Assembly: GCA_965215755.1 (NCBI GenBank)
Contig: OZ244119.1
Location: 1,922,001 to 1,986,000, forward strand
DNA: 64,000 nt
Direction: 5' to 3'
Source: Tectiglobus sp965215755
Lineage (GTDB): Bacteria > Pseudomonadota > Alphaproteobacteria > Rhizobiales > Hyphomicrobiaceae
Shown piece by piece: positions 17,171 to 25,234 of the stretch. Every line of letters starts with the position of its first letter. The stretch's first letter is position 1. Under the pieces are notes generated by a model. That model saw nothing but the letters and a program-made list of their open reading frames with translations. It searched no databases and had not been told where the DNA came from. The position numbers and the translations under genes were made by a program.

Positions 17171-17207
17171 TTTTGGTTCGTGCGAATACAATCTGCAATT
17201 CACGATG

Positions 17208-18170
17208 TTATTTGCAGGCGTACTTTACGCCATTGGCAGCATCGATCTGGCGGATCACAGCCCAGTCACTCTTGTGGTGGATGCCGATAAAGCGTCCTTC
17301 CTTCTTAAATTCCTTCTGAAGGTCGGAACCTTCCCATGGAAATGTGAAGAAGGCCTGCTTGATTTTGGCAACAACCTCAGGGTGCAGATTGTGTGCGTGG
17401 CCGTAGCCAGTGGTCGGGAATGTCTGTGACTTATAGATCGAGCGGATCTTGCTCGGATCAACAGCATTCCTGCGGATCATGCGCTTGAGTACGGAGTTGG
17501 CAACAGCGGCCGCTTCATAATCCTTATTGGCAACGCCTAGAATAGAATTGTCATGCTTTCCGGAGAACGTCGTCTTGAAGTCTTTCTCCGCAACCAGCTT
17601 GAAACTGCTCTTCAGGATTGCTGACGGCGCCTTGAAGCCGGAATTTGATGTTGGCGAAGTAAACGCCAGCGTTTTGCCTTTGAGATCATTCGGCGATTGA
17701 ATCGGGCTATCAGCTGGGACAATGATCTCCATTTCATAGCCAAATGAACCGTCCTTCGCTGCCATCATGGCAAATGGGACGAGACCGGCACAAGAAACGG
17801 CAACCGGGTTGCCACCCGTGTTCACGCCAGCGATGTGCAGGCGACCTGAACGCATGGCTTCATATTGGGCGGCATAGGATTGCACAGGAAAGAAGACGAC
17901 CTTCTTGCCCGTGATTTTCGCCATGTGTTGGATGAACCCATCCCAGACCTTGGCGTAAACTGCGGGGTCTTCAACCGGTGTATATGAGAAAATAATTGTA
18001 CCTGGGTTGACCCATTTTGAGGAGTCAGTCGGCAGATCCGCGACCTGGTCGTAGTTGCGGTCACAGTACCGCTTGTCGAGGGTTCCACGATGGCACTCTT
18101 CGGCATGGGCCGCGCCAGCAGGCAGTAGTAATGAAAGAGCAAGTAATCCTGCTCCAAACACACTTTTCAT
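17208..18170 (-). CDS. phnD: Phosphonate ABC transporter periplasmic binding protein
   Basis: Binds phosphonate (or phosphite/phosphate) for PhnC/PhnE. The 320-residue protein has a Sec signal with AHA-E cleavage near residue 23 and a very strong GGGAGGA ribosome binding site. Family segments include IIFSYTPVEDPAVYAKVWDGF, the SGRLHIAGVNTGG turn, and AFTSPTSNSGFKAPSAIL, where PhnD proteins bind the phospho group through Ser/Thr main-chain contacts. It leads the operon. Together with phnA this gives an uptake-and-hydrolysis route for phosphonoacetate, though PhnD proteins are often broad in specificity. No sequence matching a Pho box was found upstream. Confidence 0.92.
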   Translation of the reverse strand: MKSVFGAGLLALSLLLPAGAAHAEECHRGTLDKRYCDRNYDQVADLPTDSSKWVNPGTIIFSYTPVEDPAVYAKVWDGFIQHMAKITGKKVVFFPVQSYAAQYEAMRSGRLHIAGVNTGGNPVAVSCAGLVPFAMMAAKDGSFGYEMEIIVPADSPIQSPNDLKGKTLAFTSPTSNSGFKAPSAILKSSFKLVAEKDFKTTFSGKHDNSILGVANKDYEAAAVANSVLKRMIRRNAVDPSKIRSIYKSQTFPTTGYGHAHNLHPEVVAKIKQAFFTFPWEGSDLQKEFKKEGRFIGIHHKSDWAVIRQIDAANGVKYACK

Positions 18171-18358
18171 GTCTCATTCCTCCCAGGATTACGGATGGCA
18201 GCTGGTTTGCTTACGGTCGAAGACCATCTCCCTAACTGCCCGTCGGCATAATGAAGAAGCTTTGCTTTAAATGCCAGCCACTTTCGTTAAAACGTTGTGC
18301 AACTTAGTCAACGGCTCGGCTATCGCCACCCAATCCCAAAGACCCATTCAGGACATCA

Positions 18359-19273
18359 ATGGCGCAACACCAAGAATGCACAGCTGACTGGATATTCTCA
18401 CGCTATGAACAGGTCCGAAATCGGCTCCCTGAAGCGGATTTCAGTCAGAACTATGAAGCGCATGATGATCTGTCCGGGCTGACCGATCGCTTCGATGCCT
18501 TCTTTTTCGATTCCTTTGGTGTCCTGAATGCAGGCGAGACCCCGATCTCAGGTGCAGCCGAGCGCATAGATGCATTGCGCGCTGCGGGTCAGAAGATCAT
18601 CGTGCTCACCAATGCAGCCACGGGGCCACTCTCCGGCCTTGTGGAGAAATATGACAAGCTGGGCTTTGAATTCTCGCGGGACGAAATCGTGAGCAGCCGC
18701 GAGGTCCTGCAAAACAGCTTGGCGCACTATCAACAGGGTATGTTATGGGCCATTGCCGCCCCGGAGACGTCAGAGATCGATGAATTTGGCGTTCTAGCAA
18801 GGCGACTGGCGGCGGACGATCGCCTGTTCGCAGACGCAGAAGGCTTCATCCTCCTGAGCAGTTCCGAATGGAATGAGACTTATCAGGAGAAACTCGCAAG
18901 CGCATTGCAACTGCGGCCGCGGCCATTGCTGGTCGGCAACCCGGACCTTGCTGCGCCGCGTGAGGATTGGTTCTCCGTTGAACCAGGTCACTTTGCACAT
19001 GATCTGGCCGACAAAACTGGCGCTGTCCCGGAGTTTTTCGGCAAGCCATTTGGCAACGCATTTGAGGAAGCAATCGAGCGGATCGGTCATCAAATTCCCC
19101 GGCATCGCATCGCAATGGTGGGAGATACCTTGCACACCGATATTCTCGGTGGAGCAGCAGCAGGCCTCGGTACTATTCTCGTGACCGACTACGGTGTGCT
19201 GAAAGATCTCAATCTCTCTGATTGCCTGGAGACCTCAGGGATCATTCCAGACTATATCGTCCCCAACATTTAA
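18359..19273 (+). CDS. HAD-superfamily (subclass IIA) hydrolase homologue
   Basis: 304 residues with a HAD core and a type-IIA cap. Motif I is FFFDSFGVLNAGE: D51 would be the nucleophile, but the +2 position that is Asp in classic phosphatases is Phe53. Motif II is in VLTNAAT, and motif IV is MVGDTLHTDILGGAAAG with two acidic metal ligands. A bulky aromatic at the +2 site is common in a subgroup near this branch, whose reaction is not defined. The AGGAC upstream of the ATG supports the start. It is divergent from phnD and convergent with the Na/Pi transporter gene, so an organophosphate substrate is an attractive guess only. Confidence 0.8.
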   Translation: MAQHQECTADWIFSRYEQVRNRLPEADFSQNYEAHDDLSGLTDRFDAFFFDSFGVLNAGETPISGAAERIDALRAAGQKIIVLTNAATGPLSGLVEKYDKLGFEFSRDEIVSSREVLQNSLAHYQQGMLWAIAAPETSEIDEFGVLARRLAADDRLFADAEGFILLSSSEWNETYQEKLASALQLRPRPLLVGNPDLAAPREDWFSVEPGHFAHDLADKTGAVPEFFGKPFGNAFEEAIERIGHQIPRHRIAMVGDTLHTDILGGAAAGLGTILVTDYGVLKDLNLSDCLETSGIIPDYIVPNI

Positions 19274-19328
19274 CTTTGCTCGCTATTCAACGGTTTCAAT
19301 CGCGTGCCGATTAAGCTGCCCATGCTCT

Positions 19329-20978
19329 TTAGCCGTGTCCTCTGTCCAGCAGGCGTGTTTCAGCCAATTCTCCTGCACGCTCCAAAATTGGATAGGCGAC
19401 GGACGTTACGTGACTATTGATCCGCTTCAGATCACGCAGGATATCAAGATGAAGTGCACTTGAATCAATCGATTGTGCTGTTCCACGGCCGATGCGCTCG
19501 AAGTGGCGTTCAATTGATTGTCGTTCCTTTTCCCGAATACTCGCTTTTTGCGCCAGCAATTCCCGGGCGAGCTGGACATCGCCTGAAATAAAGACGTGAA
19601 TGGCCCGCTGCAAATTCTCCTTTACCTCGATGTGGAAACTGTCGAGTTCGGACAGTCCCTCGCCGGAAAACACGGCTTTGGCACGCATCTTCTTTGCAGC
19701 CAGCTCCATCAGGTTTTTGTCGATGATATCGCCGATATGTTCGAGATTGGTTGCAAAGCTCAGGATCTCGATTGCGCGGCTGCTTTCGTCATCATCGAGC
19801 TCTTCGCGCATCAATCGCGCCAGATAAAGCTTCACTCCGTCGTGCAGCTGGTCGACCTCATCGTCCATGGCCTCGACCAGCTTTCTCTGCTCAGAATTGT
19901 CATCACGAAACACATCAAAAGATCTTTCGAGCATGTCTTCGATTGTGTCGCCGATCCGCAGTGTTTCGCGTGTTGCACAGGCCAATGCCACACTCGGACT
20001 ATCAAGCGCATCCTCCTGAAGATTGCTCTTATATGCGGCTTGGGATGTGGCAGCCGGCGTAGGAAACAGCTTTGCAACGAGTGACACGATTGTTGTGACC
20101 CACGGCAGAGCAAGCAGGGCCAGCACGAGATTGAACAACGTGTGGAAGTGCGCCACGAGCTGCTGGCCGCCCAGCCCGGTTTGCGTTCCATAGGCTGCGA
20201 GGAGACCCGCAGCCGGCATTGCCACCAAAACACCGATACCGCGAACGCCCGCATTGGCGATCGCCGGAACTCTGGCTGTCGGCGGTTGCAACCAGGTGGC
20301 CATGACCGGAAGCAATCCACCACCGAGATTGGCGCCGAGCACGAGTACAATCGATTGCTCAAACGATATCGCTCCTGCACCGGCCAGCGCGCTGACCAGC
20401 AGGACCACAGCCACGCTCGAATGGACGAGCAGTGTGAGGGCAGCAGTTACGACGACCATCAACAATGGTTCACCCGCACCGGCGGCGATAATTGACTGTG
20501 TCACGCTCGATGCAGCCAGTGGTTTGGCTGCCGCACTGATCCCCTGCAATGCCAGAGTGACCAATCCCAAGCCCAGGAGAGCCCGGCCAATATTCCGGTA
20601 TCGGTTCTTTTGCGAAGACAGGAACAGTATCACACCCGCTGCAATCAGCAGGGGGGACAACACTTCCACTCTTTGTGTGAAAATCTGAACGACAATCGTC
20701 GTCCCAATGTCAGCCCCGAGCAGAATTGCCAGGGCCATGGCGCCTGTTATTGCTCCGGAATTTGCAAACGAGACAACCAGCATCGCCGTAGCCGTACTGC
20801 TCTGCAAACATGCCGTGGCTGCGGCTCCGGACAACAGTGCCTTAATTCTGTTTGCGAGCGCGTTTGCAACAAGCCACCTGAGTTCAGCACCGAAGCTTCG
20901 TGTGACTGCCGTGCGCACCATCCGGATGCCCCACAGCAGGAGAGCTACACTCCCGATAATATTGATGAGGGTCGTCAA
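19329..20978 (-). CDS. Na/Pi-cotransporter family protein with PhoU-like domain
   Basis: 549 residues: an N-terminal membrane half (about residues 1-310) built from two Na_Pi_cotrans repeats with the QSST motif at 59-62 and VHSS at 185-188, then a cytoplasmic helical PhoU-like half (about 340-540) with E-x-x-R-x-AxxI-type helices such as RAIEILSFATNLEHIGDIID. Members move phosphate with sodium, and some bacterial homologues (YjbB type) export it. The start is TTG at 20978, favoured by GAGGAAAA upstream. Two phosphate transporters of different families flanking a phosphonate operon suggest balancing of released phosphate. Confidence 0.9.
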   Translation of the reverse strand: MTTLINIIGSVALLLWGIRMVRTAVTRSFGAELRWLVANALANRIKALLSGAAATACLQSSTATAMLVVSFANSGAITGAMALAILLGADIGTTIVVQIFTQRVEVLSPLLIAAGVILFLSSQKNRYRNIGRALLGLGLVTLALQGISAAAKPLAASSVTQSIIAAGAGEPLLMVVVTAALTLLVHSSVAVVLLVSALAGAGAISFEQSIVLVLGANLGGGLLPVMATWLQPPTARVPAIANAGVRGIGVLVAMPAAGLLAAYGTQTGLGGQQLVAHFHTLFNLVLALLALPWVTTIVSLVAKLFPTPAATSQAAYKSNLQEDALDSPSVALACATRETLRIGDTIEDMLERSFDVFRDDNSEQRKLVEAMDDEVDQLHDGVKLYLARLMREELDDDESSRAIEILSFATNLEHIGDIIDKNLMELAAKKMRAKAVFSGEGLSELDSFHIEVKENLQRAIHVFISGDVQLARELLAQKASIREKERQSIERHFERIGRGTAQSIDSSALHLDILRDLKRINSHVTSVAYPILERAGELAETRLLDRGHG

Positions 20979-21299
20979 CTGAGGGCTTTTCCTCGTTTAT
21001 TATGATTTGGGTCGAGTGGGTGACTATAGCACCGATCGGAGGCTTGGCTTGGAATATCCTGACAAGTTAGCCGGGCAATTTGCTCGTTGTATGGTCTACC
21101 TCCATCCATCCGTTTCGCAGTGCACCAATTGCGGTTTCGTTGGTGCGCGAAACCCGAAGCTGACAAGCAGCAACCTGGCATATGCAAGGCCTGTACATCA
21201 GCCACGCGATGCATCCAAAAATGGATTGGATCAGATACTTCTTTCAGAGCATTCTATCGCGTAGCCTATCCAATTCGTCGAAAGAGTAAGACCAGCAAC
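20979..21299. other. Intergenic region upstream of Na/Pi transporter and alcohol dehydrogenase genes
   Basis: A divergent spacer of 321 bases. Frames run through it in phase with the dehydrogenase but show no family resemblance and no ribosome binding site. I see no convincing promoter pair, operator repeat or RNA element. Confidence 0.5.
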
Positions 21300-22364
21300 A
21301 TGACGGACTATACCTCCTTCGATCTTGTGGAATGGGGCCAGCCACTGCAGGAGCGGCGGCGCGACCTCGTCAAACCTGAGGGACGCGGAGTTGTGGTCCG
21401 TGTGACAGCTGCTGGAATTTGCCACTCAGATCTTCATTTCAAAAAAGGTTACCTGGATCTCGGCGAGCGCGGAAAGCTGACCTTCACGGATCGTGGAGCG
21501 CAGCTCCCATCAACCATGGGGCATGAGATTGCAGGCGAAGTCGTTGATGTGGGCTCAGAAGTCTCATCCGTTTCGGTGGGGCAATCGGTATTGGTGTTCC
21601 CCTGGATCGGTTGCCGACAGTGCCACGCCTGCGACGATGATCGGGAAAGCGACTGCATGAGCATGCGGATCATCGGGGTTAGTCAACCCGGGGGCTATGC
21701 AACCCATGTTTATGTCGAGGATGAAAAGTTTCTCGTCGATATCACCGGCCTTGATCCAGCTGATGTCGCTCCTCATGCCTGCTCGGGCCTGACGGTCTAC
21801 AATGCTTTTCGCAAGATGGGACCGCTTCGGGATCATGAATGGCTTGCCGTTCTCGGTGCCGGAGGGCTGGGGTTGAATGCCATCGCGATCGCCGCAGCCC
21901 TTGACTATCGCAACATTGTTGCTGTCGATATCGACGACGCCAAGCTGGAAGCTGCAACGCGCATGGGGGCAAAAGCCGTCCTCAACAACACGTCTCAAGA
22001 TGCAGAATCCGAGCTTCGCAAACTAACAGACAACCAACTGTTTGGCGTTCTGGATACATTCGGCGGAGACAGCACGGCGCAGTTGGCAATTAGCGCACTT
22101 TCAAAATCAGGCTGCTACCTGGTGGTCGGGCAGCACGGCGGCGACTTCAAGATGCCACAACCATGGTTGCCGCAAAAAGCTATGACGGTTCGCGGCAGCC
22201 ATGTCGGGAACAGCTCGCATCTGCGTGAAGTTATTGATCTCGTCCGTGCTGGCAAAGTCAAACAGATGCCGATTGAGAGACGTCCTCTCTCTGCAATCAA
22301 TCAAGCGATGGACGACCTCCAGTCCGGCAGGGTCGAAGGCCGGATCGTCCTGGTTCCGGAATAG
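21300..22364 (+). CDS. Zinc-dependent alcohol dehydrogenase (medium-chain)
   Basis: Oxidises an alcohol (or reduces an aldehyde) with NAD(P). The start is placed at the ATG at 21300; upstream in-frame sequence lacks any ADH character. The 354-residue chain has catalytic-zinc ligands in AAGICHSDLHF and TMGHEIAGEV, the structural-zinc Cys cluster (GCRQCHACDDDRESDC), and a Rossmann nucleotide site VLGAGGLGLNAIAIA followed by AVDID, whose Asp favours NAD over NADP. The insertion YLDLGERGKLTFTDRGAQLP between the catalytic ligands is like that in some formaldehyde- or 6-hydroxyhexanoate-type dehydrogenases. It precedes the second core-MetE gene by 137 bases. Confidence 0.88.
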   Translation: MTDYTSFDLVEWGQPLQERRRDLVKPEGRGVVVRVTAAGICHSDLHFKKGYLDLGERGKLTFTDRGAQLPSTMGHEIAGEVVDVGSEVSSVSVGQSVLVFPWIGCRQCHACDDDRESDCMSMRIIGVSQPGGYATHVYVEDEKFLVDITGLDPADVAPHACSGLTVYNAFRKMGPLRDHEWLAVLGAGGLGLNAIAIAAALDYRNIVAVDIDDAKLEAATRMGAKAVLNNTSQDAESELRKLTDNQLFGVLDTFGGDSTAQLAISALSKSGCYLVVGQHGGDFKMPQPWLPQKAMTVRGSHVGNSSHLREVIDLVRAGKVKQMPIERRPLSAINQAMDDLQSGRVEGRIVLVPE

Positions 22365-22501
22365 TCATGACGATTAAGACCCGGGAACAGTCTCTGCTAC
22401 CAGCTCATGCTGTTGCGAACGGTGAGCCGCACAGCACGAATTAGTATTCACAAGTTAAGCGAACCACAGACGTAAACGATCCAAGGACCAGAAGGAAAAG
22501 A

Positions 22502-23551
22502 ATGACAATGGCCAATCCATTTGAAACGACCGTTGTGGGCTCAATGCCCAAGCCGAATTGGCTGATGGAACAATTGCCATTGAATGAAAAGGGCAAACAG
22601 GTCCATGGCAAAGGAGCGGACTGGTTCTTCTCAGGTGATGTGCTGGAGGCCGCCCTGGATGATGCAACCCGTCTCACCATCCACGATCAGGTTCACGCCG
22701 GTATCGATATTCTCAGTGATGGCGAGCAGCGCCGTCGTTCGTATCTGACCTATATTACTTCTCAGCTGGAGGGCTTTGACTACGAGACACTGGCTGAGAA
22801 ATGGACACGGAACAATCGGCGTCTTGCAGAGGTTGGACGTTGTGTCGGCCCCATCAAACGAACCAAGTCGATCTTGCGCAAAGACGCTGCGTTTATGCTC
22901 GCAGAGACGAACCTGCCAGTCAAAATGACCCTGCCCGGGCCAATGACCGTTGTCGACTCAACCGCAGACGAGCACTATGGCGACGAAGAAAAAATGGCGA
23001 TGGCCGCCGCGGAAGCCTTGAACGAAGAAGCCAAGGAATTGGATGCCATGGGCGTTGCCGTTATTCAGTTCGACGAACCGGTGTTCAGCCGCTATCCCGA
23101 CAAAGTCAAAGATTGGGGGATCGCCGCACTCGATCGTTGTCTTGAGGGGCTCACCCAGGCCAAGACGGCGGCACACATCTGTTATAGCTATCCGATGCCG
23201 GGCGTTCCCCGGCCAATCGTGGACAGTTATCCGGTCATTCTCGAAGCCCTCGAATCATCAAAGATCGATCAGTTGGCGCTTGAGTTTGAAGCGTCAAAGC
23301 TGGATCCGGAACTGCTCCGTCTCTGTCCGTCAAAGACCGTAATGTATGGCTGCATCGACAACGGCATCGACGAAATTGAGACACCCGAACATGTCGCTGA
23401 AAAGCTACTCGCCGCTGCCAAGTACTTGCCGGCTGAGCAAATTCAGGCAGCACCCGATTGCGGACTTGTTCCACTGTCGCTGGATATCGCCAGGGCAAAG
23501 CTCAAGTCAATGGTCGAAGGCGCGAAGCTCGCGCGAAGCCGGCTGAGCTGA
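22502..23551 (+). CDS. Core-MetE zinc methyltransferase, second copy
   Basis: A 349-residue paralogue of the protein at 11224-12261, again lacking the MetE N-terminal folate domain. The metal site is intact: H225 and C227 (AHICYSYP), E261 (ALEFEAS), C320 (APDCGL), with D191 in QFDEPVF. The ATG has GAAGGAAAA just upstream. The N-terminus contains a longer loop (KQVHGKGADWFFSGDV) typical of this subgroup. It could regenerate methionine from a non-folate methyl donor or demethylate a sulfonium or thioether; the neighbouring alcohol dehydrogenase might act on the released one-carbon unit, which is speculation. Confidence 0.85.
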   Translation: MTMANPFETTVVGSMPKPNWLMEQLPLNEKGKQVHGKGADWFFSGDVLEAALDDATRLTIHDQVHAGIDILSDGEQRRRSYLTYITSQLEGFDYETLAEKWTRNNRRLAEVGRCVGPIKRTKSILRKDAAFMLAETNLPVKMTLPGPMTVVDSTADEHYGDEEKMAMAAAEALNEEAKELDAMGVAVIQFDEPVFSRYPDKVKDWGIAALDRCLEGLTQAKTAAHICYSYPMPGVPRPIVDSYPVILEALESSKIDQLALEFEASKLDPELLRLCPSKTVMYGCIDNGIDEIETPEHVAEKLLAAAKYLPAEQIQAAPDCGLVPLSLDIARAKLKSMVEGAKLARSRLS

Positions 23552-23560
23552 GGATACGCT

Positions 23561-23577
23561 TTCCGCGGTGCGCGGAA
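23561..23577 (+). terminator. Short perfect hairpin after core-MetE gene
   Basis: TTCCGCG at 23561-23567 pairs perfectly with CGCGGAA at 23571-23577 across a 3-base loop, starting 9 bases after the stop. No T-run follows, so it may be a 3' end-stabilising or Rho-assisted end rather than a classic intrinsic terminator. The rest of the gap to glpK shows nothing. Confidence 0.4.
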
Positions 23578-23692
23578 TGATTGCGGCGAGCGTTGAATTG
23601 TTCGCTGCAATGCGTTCACCGCCGGATTGCGAAATACTTCTGCAACGTCGAAAAGCCAGCACGAGCTCGTCGTGCCAGAACAAGGTTGTTGA

Positions 23693-25174
23693 CTAAGTTA
23701 GAGTCCGACGAACAGCATCGCGCCAGCCAGCGTATTTCTCTTCGCGCTGGCCGGCATCCATAGCCGGCTCAAATCGCTTCTCGAGCGTCCATTGAGCAGA
23801 GAATTCCTCCAGGTCCGGATAGATGTCGACCTGACGCCCAGCCAGATAAGCTGCCCCTTGCGCAGTCGTCTCAAGATTTGTTGGACGGTCGACAGGTGCA
23901 TTCAGGATGTCGGCAAGGCGCTGCATCGTCCATTCCGAAGCAACCATGCCACCGTCTACGCGCAGTACGGTTGAAGTCGATGTATCCCAGTCCTGCTTCA
24001 TAGCTTCCAATAGATCGCGCGTTTGGTAGGCGACACTTTCGAGAGCTGCCCGTGCGACTTCCGCGGGACCTGTGTTCCGCGTGAGGCCAAACATGGCACC
24101 ACGGCACTCAGCATCCCAGTAGGGCGCACCCAGACCAACAAAGGCAGGAACAAGATAGACATTCTCGGTCGGATCCGCCTGCTGCGCGAGTCCTCCTGAC
24201 TGAGTTGCGTTCTCAATAATCTTCAATCCGTCGCGCAACCATTGCACTGCAGCACCAGCGACAAATATCGACCCCTCAAGTGCGTATGTGGGTTTGCCAT
24301 CGAGCTGGTAGGCGACGGTTGTCAGAAGCCGATTGCGTGAAGCTATCCGTTCGCTCCCGGTGTTCAATAGTGCAAAGCAGCCCGTGCCATAGGTTGACTT
24401 GAGCATGCCGGGCGAGAAGCAGGCCTGCCCAACGGTGGCGGCCTGTTGGTCTCCTGCGATGCCGGCAATCGGTATAGGCGCCCCCAGAATGCGCGGGTCA
24501 CAGTTCCCATAGTCAGCAGCACAATCGCGGACGTCGGGTAACAACGAGCGTGGCACATCGAAGAGCTTGAGCAGTTCATTGTCCCATTGCCCGGTTTCGA
24601 TGTTGTAGAGTAGCGTCCGACTCGCATTCGTTGCATCCGTCGCATGAACCTTCCCGGAAGTCAGACACCACAGCAGATACGTATCAACTGTTCCGAAGGC
24701 CAGACGCCCCGCGGCTGCTGCTTCACGTGCGCCCGTTACATTGTCTAGAATCCACGCGATCTTGGTGCCAGAGAAGTAGGGATCAAGCAGCAAGCCTGTC
24801 TTGGACGCGACCAATGCCTCGTGGCCCTCGTCCTTCAGGCGTGCGCAAATGTCGGCTGTTCGCCGGTCCTGCCAAACAATTGCACGATAGACCGGTTGGC
24901 CTGTTTCACGATCCCAGATCAGGGTTGTCTCACGCTGATTGGTAATGCCGATCGCTTTGATATCCGTCGCGTCAATACCAGCCATTTCGATAGCCTCACG
25001 ACTGGTTGCCAGGGTGGTTTGCCAGATATCCTGCGGTTCGTGCTCAACCCATCCGGACTGTGGAAAGTGTTGTTCGAATTCCTTCTGGGCGCTGGCCACA
25101 ACCTGCATGTCTTCATTAAAAATCAGCGCGCGGGTTGACGTTGTTCCCTGGTCGATAGCGAGGATGTTGGGCAT
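23693..25174 (-). CDS. glpK: Glycerol kinase
   Basis: Phosphorylates glycerol to sn-glycerol-3-phosphate with ATP; cytoplasmic FGGY kinase of normal length (493 residues). Motifs: IDQGTTSTRALIF (ATP site), GITNQRETTLIWDRETG with the glycerol-contacting Arg-Glu, WQDRRTA, DTYLLWCLTSG, TNASRTLLYNIET, GIAGDQQAA with the catalytic Asp, and LRVDGGM. It follows glpD by 60 bases on the same strand, so product and consumer are coupled. No glpR regulator or glpF facilitator is seen in this window. Confidence 0.96.
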   Translation of the reverse strand: MPNILAIDQGTTSTRALIFNEDMQVVASAQKEFEQHFPQSGWVEHEPQDIWQTTLATSREAIEMAGIDATDIKAIGITNQRETTLIWDRETGQPVYRAIVWQDRRTADICARLKDEGHEALVASKTGLLLDPYFSGTKIAWILDNVTGAREAAAAGRLAFGTVDTYLLWCLTSGKVHATDATNASRTLLYNIETGQWDNELLKLFDVPRSLLPDVRDCAADYGNCDPRILGAPIPIAGIAGDQQAATVGQACFSPGMLKSTYGTGCFALLNTGSERIASRNRLLTTVAYQLDGKPTYALEGSIFVAGAAVQWLRDGLKIIENATQSGGLAQQADPTENVYLVPAFVGLGAPYWDAECRGAMFGLTRNTGPAEVARAALESVAYQTRDLLEAMKQDWDTSTSTVLRVDGGMVASEWTMQRLADILNAPVDRPTNLETTAQGAAYLAGRQVDIYPDLEEFSAQWTLEKRFEPAMDAGQREEKYAGWRDAVRRTLT

Positions 25175-25234
25175 GGCAGGCAGGTCCTATTGCTGGTCCG
25201 TCACTCACGAAATCAAGTGTCGTGGTTTGTTTCC

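Noticed and set aside
18171..18358. Pho box upstream of phnD
   Set aside because: No pair of CTGTCAT-like repeats with correct spacing could be found on either strand.
22365..22501. Cobalamin or SAM riboswitch upstream of the second core-MetE gene
   Set aside because: No B12-box or SAM-type core could be recognised; spacer too short for a full element.
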